A DNA stretch of 64,000 nt, from assembly GCF_011752995.1 (NCBI RefSeq), contig NZ_VWWL01000015.1, forward strand, positions 124,001 through 188,000, read 5' to 3'. Shown here piece by piece: positions 17,436 through 26,449 of this stretch; position 1 is the first letter of the stretch, and each line of letters starts with the position of its first letter. Position numbers and translations under genes: made by a program. Under the pieces are notes generated by a model. It did no database searches. It saw nothing but the letters and a program-made list of their open reading frames with translations, and was not told where the DNA came from. This stretch comes from Burkholderia sp. Ax-1724 (GTDB taxonomy: Bacteria > Pseudomonadota > Gammaproteobacteria > Burkholderiales > Burkholderiaceae).

Positions 17436-18206
17436 ATGCCCGACATCGAAAATTCCACCGTCGACAGCAAATCCGCCGCCTCGGCATCGCAAACCGTGCG
17501 CGCCCTTCTCGGCTTGAGAGAACTGATTCTCGGCGGCGACCTGAGCCCGGGAGAACGCATCTCCGAACTCTGGGTCGTCGAGCGCCTCGGCGTGTCGCGC
17601 ACGCCCGTGAGGGCCGGGCTGATCCGGTTGCAGGAAGAAGGTCTGGTCGAGCCGATCCCGTCCGGCGGCTTTGCGGTACGCTCGTTCAGCGAATACGAAA
17701 TCCGCGATTCGATCGAACTGCGCGGCACGCTCGAAGGACTCGCGGCCAGGCTCGCGGCCGAGCGCGGCATCTCGCATACGATGTTTCGCGACCTCAACGA
17801 TTGCGTCGACGAAATCGACGCCTTGCTGGTCGGCGAACTTTCCGAAGAAACCTTTTCGCGCTACGTGGAAGCGAACGCGAACTTCCATCGGCTCCTCGCC
17901 AGCGCGTCGGGCAGTCAGGTCGTGCAGCGCCAGATCGAAAAAGCGTCGACCTTGCCGTTCGCGTCGGCGAGCGCCTTCGTCGTCGTGCAGTCGCTGGACC
18001 CGCGCGCGCGCGAAACGCTGGTCGTCGCCCAGGCCCAGCATCGCGCGGTGCTCTCGGCAATCGAGAATCGCGAAGGTGCGCGCGCCGAAGCGTTGATGCG
18101 CGAGCACGCGCGAATCGCGCACGAGAACCTGAACCGCGTGCTCGAAAACCAGCGCGCGTTATCGCGCCTGATCGGCGGGAATCTGATCCGCCGCGGCACA
18201 CGCTAG
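17436..18206 (+). CDS. vanR: GntR-family (FCD) regulator, probable VanR
   Basis: Transcription factor of 256 aa. The N-terminal winged helix has LRELILGGDLSPGERISELWVVERLGVSRTPVRAGLIRLQEEGLV (about residues 26-70). The FCD effector domain (about 95-225) has FSEYEIRDSIELRGTLEGLAARLAAERG and the metal/ligand histidine region NANFHRLLASASG. It reads in the same direction as vanA, 84 bases before it. VanR regulators of Pseudomonas and Acinetobacter are GntR repressors of vanAB relieved by vanillate; the name here rests on that neighbourhood. An alternative is a regulator of a wider lignin-monomer regulon. Confidence 0.75.
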   Translation: MPDIENSTVDSKSAASASQTVRALLGLRELILGGDLSPGERISELWVVERLGVSRTPVRAGLIRLQEEGLVEPIPSGGFAVRSFSEYEIRDSIELRGTLEGLAARLAAERGISHTMFRDLNDCVDEIDALLVGELSEETFSRYVEANANFHRLLASASGSQVVQRQIEKASTLPFASASAFVVVQSLDPRARETLVVAQAQHRAVLSAIENREGARAEALMREHARIAHENLNRVLENQRALSRLIGGNLIRRGTR

Positions 18207-18290
18207 ATCCCGGACCGCGCACGCGGTCACCCCACCGCCTGACCTATCCCATAGACACAGGGCGCCGCGATGCGCCATGGAGGAGAGAAC

Positions 18291-19316
18291 ATGTTTCCCA
18301 AAAACGCGTGGTACGTTGCCTGCACGCCCGATGAAATCGACGGCAAGCCGCTCGGCCGGCAGATTTGCGGCGAGCGCATGGTGTTCTATCGCTCGGCGGA
18401 CGGCTCCGTGGCCGCGCTCGAAGACTTCTGCCCGCACCGCGGCGCGCCGCTGTCGCTCGGCAGCGTGCGCGACGGCCTGCTCGTGTGCGGCTACCACGGT
18501 CTCACCATGGGCGCGAACGGCAAGTGCGTGAGCATGCCGTGTCAGCGTGTCGGCGGCATTCCGTCGGTGCGCGTGTTCCCGACCGTCGAACGATACGGCT
18601 TTATCTGGGTCTGGCCCGGCGACGCCGGCAAGGCGGACCCCGCGACGATCCATCATCTCGACTGGGCGGAGAATCCCGCGTGGGCTTATGGCGGCGGGCT
18701 CTATCACATCGACTGCGATTACCGCCTGATGATCGACAACCTGATGGACCTGACGCACGAAACCTACGTGCACGCGACGAGCATCGGCCAGCCTGAGATC
18801 GAGGAAGCCCCGCCCGCCACGAAGGTCGACGGCGACACCGTCACGACGAGCCGCTTCATGGAGAACATCGCGCCGCCGCCGTTCTGGGCCGCCGCGCTGC
18901 GCGGCAACGGCCTCGCCGACGACGTGCCGTGCGATCGCTGGCAGATCTGCCACTTCACGCCGCCGAGCCACGTGATGATCGAAGTCGGCGTTGCGCATGC
19001 CGGCCACGGCGGTTATGACGCGAACTCCGAGCACAAGGTGTCGAGCATCGTGGTCGACTTCATCACGCCGGAAACCGAAACGTCGATCTGGTATTTCTGG
19101 GGCATGGCGCGCAATTTCGCCGTCAACGACACGGCACTGACCGAGACGATCCGCACGGGCCAGGGCCGCATCTTCTCGGAAGACCTCGAAATTCTCGAGG
19201 CGCAGCAGCGCAACCTGTCGCGCTGGCCGGAGCGGCCGATCATGAAGCTCAACATCGATGCAGGCGGCGTGCAGTCGCGCCGTGTGCTGGATCGAATCCT
19301 GCAGCAGGAATGCTAA
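18291..19316 (+). CDS. vanA: Vanillate O-demethylase oxygenase subunit VanA
   Basis: Rieske non-heme iron monooxygenase (341 aa) that demethylates vanillate to protocatechuate plus formaldehyde, using electrons from VanB. The Rieske [2Fe-2S] motif is FCPHRGAPLSLGS near residue 46 and VCGYHG near 66. The mononuclear iron site is DNLMDLTHETYVHAT near 153-165. The start MFPKNAWYVACTPDEID is the standard VanA opening, with GGAGGAGAGAAC before the ATG at 18291; a longer frame from 18270 is less likely. It lies between vanR and vanB. Close relatives demethylate other methoxybenzoates (veratrate, syringate, dicamba), so the exact substrate is probable rather than proven. Confidence 0.87.
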   Translation: MFPKNAWYVACTPDEIDGKPLGRQICGERMVFYRSADGSVAALEDFCPHRGAPLSLGSVRDGLLVCGYHGLTMGANGKCVSMPCQRVGGIPSVRVFPTVERYGFIWVWPGDAGKADPATIHHLDWAENPAWAYGGGLYHIDCDYRLMIDNLMDLTHETYVHATSIGQPEIEEAPPATKVDGDTVTTSRFMENIAPPPFWAAALRGNGLADDVPCDRWQICHFTPPSHVMIEVGVAHAGHGGYDANSEHKVSSIVVDFITPETETSIWYFWGMARNFAVNDTALTETIRTGQGRIFSEDLEILEAQQRNLSRWPERPIMKLNIDAGGVQSRRVLDRILQQEC

Positions 19317-19380
19317 CTCGAGGTTGCGAGCGAGGCGGCCGCACGGCCGCCGTGAACGCCTCACCGTTATTCGAAGCGCC

Positions 19381-20334
19381 ATGAAAGCCATCATTACACG
19401 CAAGCTGCCCCTCGCCACCGACATCTGCCTGTTCGAACTGTCGTCCGCCGATAGCGAGCCGCTGCCGCCGTTCTCGGCCGGCGCGCATATCGACGTGCAC
19501 GTCGACGGTTTTACGCGCCAGTATTCGCTGTGCAACAGCCCCGCCGAACGCGGGGTGTATCAGATCGGCGTGCTGCGCGATCCCGCCTCGCGCGGCGGGT
19601 CCATCGCGATGCATGCCTACGCCGCCGGCGCCACGCTCGAGATCAGCGAGCCGCGCAATCACTTTCCGCTCGACGCGCATGCAAAGCACACCATTCTGCT
19701 GGCCGGCGGCATCGGCATCACGCCGATTCTGTGCATGGCGATGGAGCTTCTCGACACCGGCCGCTCGTTCGAACTGCACTACTGCACACGCGAGCCCGCG
19801 CGCGCGGCATTCCTCGATCGCCTCGCGCAAGCCGGACTGAAAGAGCATTCGCACCTGTACTTCGATAGCGACACGGCCGAGCAACGGATCGACCTTCAAG
19901 CCGTGCTTGCCCAGCCGGACCAGGACACGCATGTGTACGTATGCGGCCCGGCCGGATTCATCGACGCAGTGCTCGGCGCGGCGACGAACGCAGGCTGGCC
20001 CGCCGCGAACCTGCATCGCGAATACTTCGGCGCGAGGCAGGAGGTCGAGGGTAGCAGCGACAGCAATGTGGCGTTCCAGGTGTCGCTCGCGAGTTCCGGC
20101 AAGCTGGTGGAGGTTCCCGCGGGCACGACCGTCGTCGAGGCTTTGCGCACGTGCGGCATCGAGGTGCCCGTATCGTGCGAGCAAGGTGTGTGCGGGACGT
20201 GTCTGACTCGCGTGCTGGCCGGAGAGCCGGATCATCGCGATGTCTATCTGACCGATGAGGAGCGCGCGGCAAACGATCAGTTTTTGCCGTGTTGTTCGCG
20301 CTCGAAAACGCCGGTGCTGGTTATCGATCTCTGA
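19381..20334 (+). CDS. vanB: Vanillate O-demethylase reductase subunit VanB
   Basis: NADH-dependent flavin/[2Fe-2S] reductase (317 aa) feeding electrons to VanA. Domains in order are flavin-binding FTRQYSLCNSP near residue 43, NAD-binding ILLAGGIGITPIL near 108 with VYVCGPAGFID near 187, and a C-terminal plant-type ferredoxin domain. The last has cysteines at SCEQGVCGTC near 264-274 and a final Cys near 303 (FLPCCS). The ATG at 19381 is 65 bases after vanA; an open frame runs further upstream but reads through the vanA end. It forms the vanAB operon, followed by a stem-loop. Confidence 0.88.
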   Translation: MKAIITRKLPLATDICLFELSSADSEPLPPFSAGAHIDVHVDGFTRQYSLCNSPAERGVYQIGVLRDPASRGGSIAMHAYAAGATLEISEPRNHFPLDAHAKHTILLAGGIGITPILCMAMELLDTGRSFELHYCTREPARAAFLDRLAQAGLKEHSHLYFDSDTAEQRIDLQAVLAQPDQDTHVYVCGPAGFIDAVLGAATNAGWPAANLHREYFGARQEVEGSSDSNVAFQVSLASSGKLVEVPAGTTVVEALRTCGIEVPVSCEQGVCGTCLTRVLAGEPDHRDVYLTDEERAANDQFLPCCSRSKTPVLVIDL

Positions 20335-20342
20335 GTTCGGCG

Positions 20343-20363
20343 CGGCAGAGGAAATTTCTGCCG
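20343..20363. terminator. Stem-loop after vanB
   Basis: CGGCAGA (20343-20349) pairs perfectly with TCTGCCG (20357-20363) over a 7-base loop, nine bases after the vanB stop and between convergent genes. Only a broken T-rich run (TTAGTGTT) follows, so termination strength is doubtful. Confidence 0.4.
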
Positions 20364-20469
20364 TTAGTGTTAATAAGGAGTTCGTTGCGATCTTACGTGT
20401 TAGCACCGACACTTCGGGCGAATCCTGCCGATCCGCCCGTCACCGTCTTCGCCCTACGTGGAACCGTGC

Positions 20470-21789
20470 TTACATCAGGCTTGCCACATCCTGAACCGCA
20501 CCGTCCATGGCCGCGACGATTTCGGCAACGTCACTGTCCGTCATCGGCGTGGACAGCGCCATCAGGCCATAACTCGCGGCCATGACACCCCGGTTCAACA
20601 GCGAGAGATTGAAAGCATTCAACCGCTGAGCCTCGGTCGTGTCGGGAAGCGCGCTGCGATAGTCGGAGACTTCCCGCGCGGTCAAATGCACCTTCAGCAG
20701 CGAACCGCACCCGACGACACTCCCCGGTACGCCATGCCGGCGCAACGAAGCCCGCATCCCATCCCGCACCGCATCGCCGATCGCGTCGAGACGGGCGAAC
20801 GCTTCCCGATCGAGCAGCTTCATCGCCGCAAGGCCCGCGCGCATCGTCATCGGATTCGCCGAGAACGTGCCCCCGTGCGGTAACGCCGGCTTGCCGCGCA
20901 GCGGGCTGAACACGTCCATGACGTCGCGCCTTCCGCCCACCGCGCCGACCGGAAACCCGCCGCCGATGACCTTGCCCATCGCCGTCAGATCCGCCTCGAC
21001 GTTCCAGAACGGTTGCGCGCCGTGATAGCCGATGCGCAACGTAATCACTTCGTCGAAAACCAGTAGCGCGCCGACCTTGGTGCTCGCCTCGCGCAGCGCG
21101 CGAATATAATCGCTCGTTGCGGGAACGAGACCCGCGCGATTAGGCATCGGGTCGACCAGCACGCACGCGAGTTCGTCGCCATGCTGTTCGATCAGACGTC
21201 GCGCCCCTTCGGGATCGTTGAACGGCAGGACGATCACGTCATTGGTCACACCGCGCGGCGTTCCCGCGGCGTACGCGACCGAAGCGGGCTGCACGCCGCC
21301 CCAGTTTTCCGGCGTCGGATCGAGGCTGACTTCCGAGTAATCGTAAGAGCCATGGTAAGCACCTTCCACCTTGGCGATCTTTGCGCGGCCCGTGTAGGCG
21401 CGCGCCGCCTTGAGCGCATTCATCACCGCTTCCGTGCCCGAATTCATGAACCGCACGGTTTCGACTGATGCAATGCGCTCGCAGAGCAACTCGGCCAGTT
21501 CGATCTCCGATTCGGTCGGCATGCCGAATGCAGTGCCGAGTTCGAGCTGCTCCTGTATCGCCGCCTTGATCGCGGGATGTCCATAGCCGTGAATCTGCGA
21601 CGTGAAATTGTTGATGCAGTCGATGCGGACAACACCGTCTGCATCCCACACGCGACACCCCTCGCCGCGCACGGCATACACGGGATGCGGCTTCATGAAA
21701 ACCGTCGTGCGGGTATTGCCGCCCGGCAGAGAACGTTGTGCCCGTTCGAACAGGGCGCGTGATGCGGACGAATCGGCTGGATATGTCAT
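20470..21789 (-). CDS. Class III aminotransferase (glutamate-1-semialdehyde aminomutase-like)
   Basis: PLP-dependent enzyme of 439 aa. N-terminal FERAQRSLPGGNTRTTVFMKPHP and GCRVWDADG are typical of the GSAM-like subgroup. Glycine and serine phosphate contacts lie at FMNSGTEAVMNALKAARA near residue 115. LLVFDEVITLR carries the cofactor-binding Asp. The Schiff-base lysine is in TAMGKVIGGGFPVGAVGG near 272. It is the last gene of the Liv-hydantoinase operon, 74 bases after subunit B. A true hemL is unlikely this far from housekeeping genes. A transaminase or aminomutase acting on an amino acid or beta-amino acid released by the upstream hydrolases fits better, but this is inference. Confidence 0.83.
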   Translation of the reverse strand: MTYPADSSASRALFERAQRSLPGGNTRTTVFMKPHPVYAVRGEGCRVWDADGVVRIDCINNFTSQIHGYGHPAIKAAIQEQLELGTAFGMPTESEIELAELLCERIASVETVRFMNSGTEAVMNALKAARAYTGRAKIAKVEGAYHGSYDYSEVSLDPTPENWGGVQPASVAYAAGTPRGVTNDVIVLPFNDPEGARRLIEQHGDELACVLVDPMPNRAGLVPATSDYIRALREASTKVGALLVFDEVITLRIGYHGAQPFWNVEADLTAMGKVIGGGFPVGAVGGRRDVMDVFSPLRGKPALPHGGTFSANPMTMRAGLAAMKLLDREAFARLDAIGDAVRDGMRASLRRHGVPGSVVGCGSLLKVHLTAREVSDYRSALPDTTEAQRLNAFNLSLLNRGVMAASYGLMALSTPMTDSDVAEIVAAMDGAVQDVASLM

Positions 21790-21863
21790 GATTTGATGGA
21801 TCTGATTGCGTGACGTAAGAAGAAAATGCGACGCGCGCGACCTGCTGTGCGCCGCGCTCCGGG

Positions 21864-23528
21864 TTACGAAAACAGCGCTTCGGCCAGTTCGCGCGTGTAA
21901 TAGCCGAGTTCGATATCGGCCTCGAGCGCATCGTGCGCGCGCTCGCCGGGATTGCCGAAGCCGCCGCCGCCCGGCGTGAACACCTCGACGATATCGCCCG
22001 CCTTCAGCACGATGCCCTGATCCTTGCTGACGTGAGGCGGCTCATACGGCTCGCCGTCGCGATAGATGACGATGCGCGTCTTGCCGCCGTCCTTGCCGCC
22101 GCGCGCGCCCGGCGGCCCGAACCGGCCGTGGTCCATCACCATCGACGCCTTCGCCGTGCCGCGCAGCAGACGCAGGCGGAAATGAATCCCCATGCCGCCG
22201 CGATACGTGCCCGCGCCGCCCGATCCTTCATGAATCGCATATTGCTCGAACAGTATCGGATAATTCTGCTCCAGAATTTCCACGGGCTGCGACTTCGAAA
22301 TGCCGATGGTCGAGCAGCCGTTCGTCAATCCGTCGCCGCCTGAATAGCCGCCATAGCCGCCGCCCGAAATCGCATACATCACGTACGAGCGGTTGCGTTC
22401 GGGATCGTGGCCGCCAATCGCGAGATTCGCCGTCGTGCCGGCCGGCGCCGCGAACAGCAGATCGGGCAGCGCATCGACCAGCGCATGAAACACGGCCTCG
22501 GCGATGCGCTGGCTCACTTCGGCCGCGCAGCCGGATACCGGGCGTGGATATTGCGCGTCGAGAAACGTGCCGACCGGATCGAGCACCTCGATCGGCGCGA
22601 ACGTTCCCGCGTTGATCGGCACGTCCGGAAAGATGTGCTTCATCGCGAGGTACACCGATGCCTTGGTGGTCGCCAGCACGCTGTTCATCGGCCCCTGGCA
22701 CGGCGGACTCGATTGCGACAGATCGAACGTCAGCGAGTCGCCCCGTTTGGTGACCGTGAGATCGATGACGAGCGGCTCGTCGACCACGCCGTCCGAATCG
22801 AGATACGAGCGGCCGCGATATTCGCCGTCCGGAATCTGCCGGATGCAATCGCGCATCTGTGCCTCGGAGCGATCGTTGAGCGCCGCGATTGCCGCTTCTA
22901 TCGTGTCCTTGCCGTAACGATCGAGCATTTGCGTCAGACGTTCCGCGCCGATCGTCAGCGCCGCGGCCTGGGCCTTGATGTCGCCGATCCGCTGCTCGGC
23001 AATGCGGATGTTCGACATGATGATCGACAGCAGCTCCTCATCGAGCTGACCTTCCTTGAAGAGCTTGACGGGCGGCAAGCGCAGGCCTTCCTGCTCGATC
23101 TCCGTCGCGTGCGCGGAAAAGCCGCCCGGCACCATGCCGCCGATGTCGGGCCAGTGGCCGGTATTCGCGAGCCACGCGAACAGTTCGCCACGATAGAAGA
23201 ACGGCATTGTGAAACGCACGTCCATCAGGTGCGTGCCGCCCATATACGGATCGTTGATGACGAAGATGTCGCCTTCGCGAATCTCCTTCGCACGCCGGAT
23301 GACTTCCTGCGTCGAGAACTGCATCGTGCCGACGAAAATCGGCAGACCGTAATCGCCTTGTGCAATCAGGCGCCCCGTCTCGCGATCGTAAATGCCGTTC
23401 GAGCGGTCCTGCGATTCCGAAATCACCGGCGAAAACGCGGCGCGGCAGAACGCCAGATCCATTTCGTTGCAGACCTGCTGCAACCCGCTTTGAATAACGC
23501 TGAGGGTGACCGAATCGATGGTCTTCAT
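21864..23528 (-). CDS. hyuB: Hydantoinase B / 5-oxoprolinase-family subunit
   Basis: B subunit (554 aa) of an ATP-dependent hydantoinase/oxoprolinase-type enzyme. Family marks are VIQSGLQQVCNEMDLAFCRAAFSPVISESQDRSNGIYD near the N terminus, FVINDPYMGGTHLMDVRFTMP near residue 90 and GWLANTGHWPDIGG-type sequence near 118. The C-terminal glycine loops SGGGYGGYSGGDGLTNG and GGGGFGNPGERAHDALEAD are also present. It starts 11 bases after the subunit A stop and must work with it. Relatives include N-methylhydantoin amidohydrolase, acetone and acetophenone carboxylases and 5-oxoprolinase, so the cyclic amide or carboxylation substrate is open. Confidence 0.86.
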   Translation of the reverse strand: MKTIDSVTLSVIQSGLQQVCNEMDLAFCRAAFSPVISESQDRSNGIYDRETGRLIAQGDYGLPIFVGTMQFSTQEVIRRAKEIREGDIFVINDPYMGGTHLMDVRFTMPFFYRGELFAWLANTGHWPDIGGMVPGGFSAHATEIEQEGLRLPPVKLFKEGQLDEELLSIIMSNIRIAEQRIGDIKAQAAALTIGAERLTQMLDRYGKDTIEAAIAALNDRSEAQMRDCIRQIPDGEYRGRSYLDSDGVVDEPLVIDLTVTKRGDSLTFDLSQSSPPCQGPMNSVLATTKASVYLAMKHIFPDVPINAGTFAPIEVLDPVGTFLDAQYPRPVSGCAAEVSQRIAEAVFHALVDALPDLLFAAPAGTTANLAIGGHDPERNRSYVMYAISGGGYGGYSGGDGLTNGCSTIGISKSQPVEILEQNYPILFEQYAIHEGSGGAGTYRGGMGIHFRLRLLRGTAKASMVMDHGRFGPPGARGGKDGGKTRIVIYRDGEPYEPPHVSKDQGIVLKAGDIVEVFTPGGGGFGNPGERAHDALEADIELGYYTRELAEALFS

Positions 23529-23539
23529 AAGAGCCTCTT

Positions 23540-25576
23540 TTATCCAGCAACTTTCACGATGAGATTGCCCGCGCTATCGAGTTTCGCGGTATTGCCCGGT
23601 TCGAGCACGGTGGTCGAATCGAGCTGCTCGACGATTGCGGGGCCCGCGAATTCGCATTCGGGCAGGCGTTCGCGGCGAAAGACCGGTGTGTCGTGCCAGC
23701 CGCCCTGCTCGAACCACACCGGCCGGATGCCGACTCGCGCATCGGCAAGCGACGCTACGGGCTCGGCTTTCGCGAGCGTGCCGAGGTCCGGCACGTAGCG
23801 CTTCGCGACGATGCTGGTGTTTAGCGATACCAGTACCGGCCGCAGTTCGGACAGCTTGACCTTGAAGCGCTGCCAGTACGCTTTTTCGAACGCTGCGGCC
23901 AGCGCGGCGCGCGTCGCCTGCTCGCGGAGAATGTCGACGACCAGCAGATGGCTTTGCCCCTGGAACTGCATTTCCGCCGTGTAGCGCAACTCGATGTCGA
24001 ACACGGCGATGCCGCTTTTCTCGATACGCTGGCGCCCTTCCGCGGTCTGGTGCGCGAGGCTGGCTTCGAGATCGGCGTCGTCGATGAGACCCAGCGGTTT
24101 GTTGAACGACTGCACCAGATCGTGACGCACATCGGCGACGAGGCAGCCGAGCGCATTGGTCAAACCCGGTCGCACCGGAATCAGCACGGTCGGGATACCG
24201 AGCTCGCGCGCAAGCGCCGTCGAATGCAGCGGCCCCGCGCCGCCGAAACCGAACAGCGCGAAATCGCGCGGATCGTAACCGCGCGCGAGACTGACGAGCC
24301 GGATCGCATTCGCCATATTCTGATTGCCGACGCGCAGAATCGCCGCCGCCGCGTCATGCACGCTCAGACCGAGCGGCTCCGCGACTTCCTTGCGAATACA
24401 GTCGGCGACGAAATCCATCGACACCTTGTTGTCGACGCTCAGGAGCTTGTCGGGATTCAGACGGCCGAGAACGAGATTGGCGTCGGTGATGGTCGGCAAC
24501 GTGCCGCCCCGTCCATAGCAGATCGGGCCCGGCATCGAGCCCGCGCTTTCCGGCCCGACCTTGAGGATGCCGCCCGCGTTCACGCGCGCAATCGAGCCGC
24601 CGCCCGCGCCGACCGTATGCACGTCGACCATCGGCACATGGATCGGCATCGCATATTCGAGTTCGAGTTCGCTCGAGACTTTCGGCACGCCCCCTTCGAT
24701 CAACGCCACGTCGGACGAAGTGCCGCCCATGTCGTAAGTAATCAGGTTCGGAAAGCCGCACACGCGCGACACGTGCGCGGCGGCCATCACGCCGGATGCG
24801 GGTCCGGACATCACCGTGTTGACGGCCGTGCGGCTTACCGCGCGGGCCGGCACCGTGCCGCCGTTGCCTTGCATCACGAGCAGATCGGTGCCGAAGCCCG
24901 CGTTCTGCAATTCGTCCTGAAGCCGCCGCACATAGCGGTCGAGAATCGGCTGAACCGAGGCGTTGACCGCGCCCGCCGTACCTCGCTCGTACTCGCGAAA
25001 CTCCGCCGTGATCTGATGGGCCGCCGTTACATATTCGTTGGGCCAATGCTCGGCGGCCAGTTCGAGCGCGCGCTGTTCATGCCCGGGATTCGAATAGGCA
25101 TGCAGAAAGTGGATCAGCAGCGACTCGGCGCCCTGCTCGACGAGTCGATTCATGGCCTCGATAAACTGCCGCTCGTCGAGCGGCGTCACCACGTTGCCCG
25201 ATGCATCGCAGCGTTCGTCGACTTCGACACGCAGGTTACGCGCGACGAGCGGCACGAAGTTGCCGCGCAGACCGTATGCGGTCGGGCGCGTGCGGCGCCC
25301 GAGTTCGAGCACGTCGCGAAAGCCGCGCGTCGTAATCAGGCCGACTTTCGCCAGCTTGCGCTCCAGTACCGCATTGGTCGTCGTGGTCGTGCCGTGCACG
25401 ATGCTGCCGATGGTGTCGAGCGCGACACCGGTCTGTTCGAGCGCCTGCAATACGCCACGCGCCTGATTGTCCAGCGTGCTCGGCACCTTGGCGAGCCGCA
25501 CGTCGCCCGTGCTGTCGTCGATGAGCACGAGATCGGTGAACGTACCCCCCACATCGATTCCGACCGTAGTCGTCAT
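23540..25576 (-). CDS. hyuA: Hydantoinase A / 5-oxoprolinase-family subunit
   Basis: ATP-binding A subunit, 678 aa from ATG at 25576 (GGAG upstream). A longer open frame to 25666 gives a non-homologous leader through a hairpin region. It begins TTTVGIDVGGTFTDLVLIDD, the actin-type phosphate loop of the Hydant_A_N fold. It continues with GSIVHGTTTTTNAVLERKLAKVGLITT and ITYDMGGTSSDVALIEGG, then FALFGFGGAGPLHSTALARELGI near residue 450. The size fits hydantoinase A (about 680-700). It sits 165 bases after livF across a set of strong stem-loops and is followed at once by subunit B. The import system beside it suggests that the enzyme acts on the imported compound. Confidence 0.86.
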   Translation of the reverse strand: MTTTVGIDVGGTFTDLVLIDDSTGDVRLAKVPSTLDNQARGVLQALEQTGVALDTIGSIVHGTTTTTNAVLERKLAKVGLITTRGFRDVLELGRRTRPTAYGLRGNFVPLVARNLRVEVDERCDASGNVVTPLDERQFIEAMNRLVEQGAESLLIHFLHAYSNPGHEQRALELAAEHWPNEYVTAAHQITAEFREYERGTAGAVNASVQPILDRYVRRLQDELQNAGFGTDLLVMQGNGGTVPARAVSRTAVNTVMSGPASGVMAAAHVSRVCGFPNLITYDMGGTSSDVALIEGGVPKVSSELELEYAMPIHVPMVDVHTVGAGGGSIARVNAGGILKVGPESAGSMPGPICYGRGGTLPTITDANLVLGRLNPDKLLSVDNKVSMDFVADCIRKEVAEPLGLSVHDAAAAILRVGNQNMANAIRLVSLARGYDPRDFALFGFGGAGPLHSTALARELGIPTVLIPVRPGLTNALGCLVADVRHDLVQSFNKPLGLIDDADLEASLAHQTAEGRQRIEKSGIAVFDIELRYTAEMQFQGQSHLLVVDILREQATRAALAAAFEKAYWQRFKVKLSELRPVLVSLNTSIVAKRYVPDLGTLAKAEPVASLADARVGIRPVWFEQGGWHDTPVFRRERLPECEFAGPAIVEQLDSTTVLEPGNTAKLDSAGNLIVKVAG

Positions 25577-25662
25577 TACGTTTACTCCAGGATGAATGAC
25601 TTGATGAATGTCCGTTACGGCATGCCCGAGCTCGCGGACCCCGCTTCGCCGATATTTATTAG

Positions 25663-25732
25663 CCATCCGTAATATTTACCGGATGGTTCGCCCTTTTCTC
25701 ATCGGGCGAACCGGCGCTATCGCCGGTTCGCC
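25663..25732 (-). promoter_or_regulatory. Tandem and mutually exclusive stem-loops between livF and hyuA
   Basis: Three inverted repeats are packed here. The strongest pairs GGCGAACCGGCG (25705-25716) with CGCCGGTTCGCC (25721-25732), twelve perfect pairs over a CTAT loop. An alternative pairs TTCGCCC (25687-25693) with GGGCGAA (25704-25710), sharing bases with the first. A third pairs CCATCCG (25663-25669) with CGGATGG (25680-25686), with further TAA/TTA pairs inside. No U-run follows on the minus strand. Position inside an operon suggests mRNA processing, partial termination or attenuation that lowers hyuAB relative to the transporter. Confidence 0.5.
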
Positions 25733-25741
25733 GCGCCGTTG

Positions 25742-26449
25742 CTATTTGCCGAGGTAGGCCTCGCGAATGCGCGGATTGTTCGCCAGCTCCTTCGACGAAC
25801 CGGCAATCGCAATGCTGCCGTTCTCCAGCGCATAGGCGCGCGCCGCCACCTTGAGCGCGAGCACCGTGTTCTGTTCGACGATCACCATGCTCAGGCCTTT
25901 GCGGTTGATCGCGCCGATCCGCGCGTAGACGTCTTCCGCGAGACGCGGGGCGAGGCCGAGCGACGGCTCGTCGAGCATCAGCAGACGCGGGCGCGACATC
26001 AGTGCCCGGCCGATCGCGAGCATCTGCTGCTCGCCGCCCGACAGCGACCAGCCGAGTTGCGTGCGCCGTTCGGCAAGGCGCGGGAACAGGTCGTGGACCC
26101 ATTCGAGATCCTCGGCAATTTCCGCCTTCGTCGAGCGATGCGCGGTCGCGCCGACCAGCAGGTTCTCGATCACCGTGAGACCGGGGAAAATACGGCGCCC
26201 TTCAGGCACATGCGCGATGCCGAGCCGCACGCGCGCTTCCGGCGTGCGTGCGCCGAGTTCGCCGCCCTGATACTGGACGCTGCCCGATTTCAGCGGCACC
26301 AGCCCGGAGATCGCGCGCAGCAGCGTCGTTTTGCCCGCGCCGTTCGCACCGATCAGCGCAATCGCCTCGCCTTCGCGCACTTCGATATCCACGCCGCGCA
26401 GCGCGCTGATGTCGCCGTACGCGACCTTAATCTGGTTGCACTTCAACAT
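25742..26449 (-). CDS. livF: ABC transporter ATP-binding protein LivF
   Basis: Cytoplasmic ATPase (235 aa) of the Liv importer. Walker A is GANGAGKTTLLR near residue 34, the LSGGEQQMLAIGRALMSRP signature near 133 and Walker B LLMLDEPSLGLAP near 155. The C terminus NNPRIREAYLG is characteristic of LivF, as is the length. It overlaps livG by 23 bases, giving tight coupling. It is the last transporter gene before the stem-loops and hydantoinase genes. Confidence 0.9.
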   Translation of the reverse strand: MLKCNQIKVAYGDISALRGVDIEVREGEAIALIGANGAGKTTLLRAISGLVPLKSGSVQYQGGELGARTPEARVRLGIAHVPEGRRIFPGLTVIENLLVGATAHRSTKAEIAEDLEWVHDLFPRLAERRTQLGWSLSGGEQQMLAIGRALMSRPRLLMLDEPSLGLAPRLAEDVYARIGAINRKGLSMVIVEQNTVLALKVAARAYALENGSIAIAGSSKELANNPRIREAYLGK

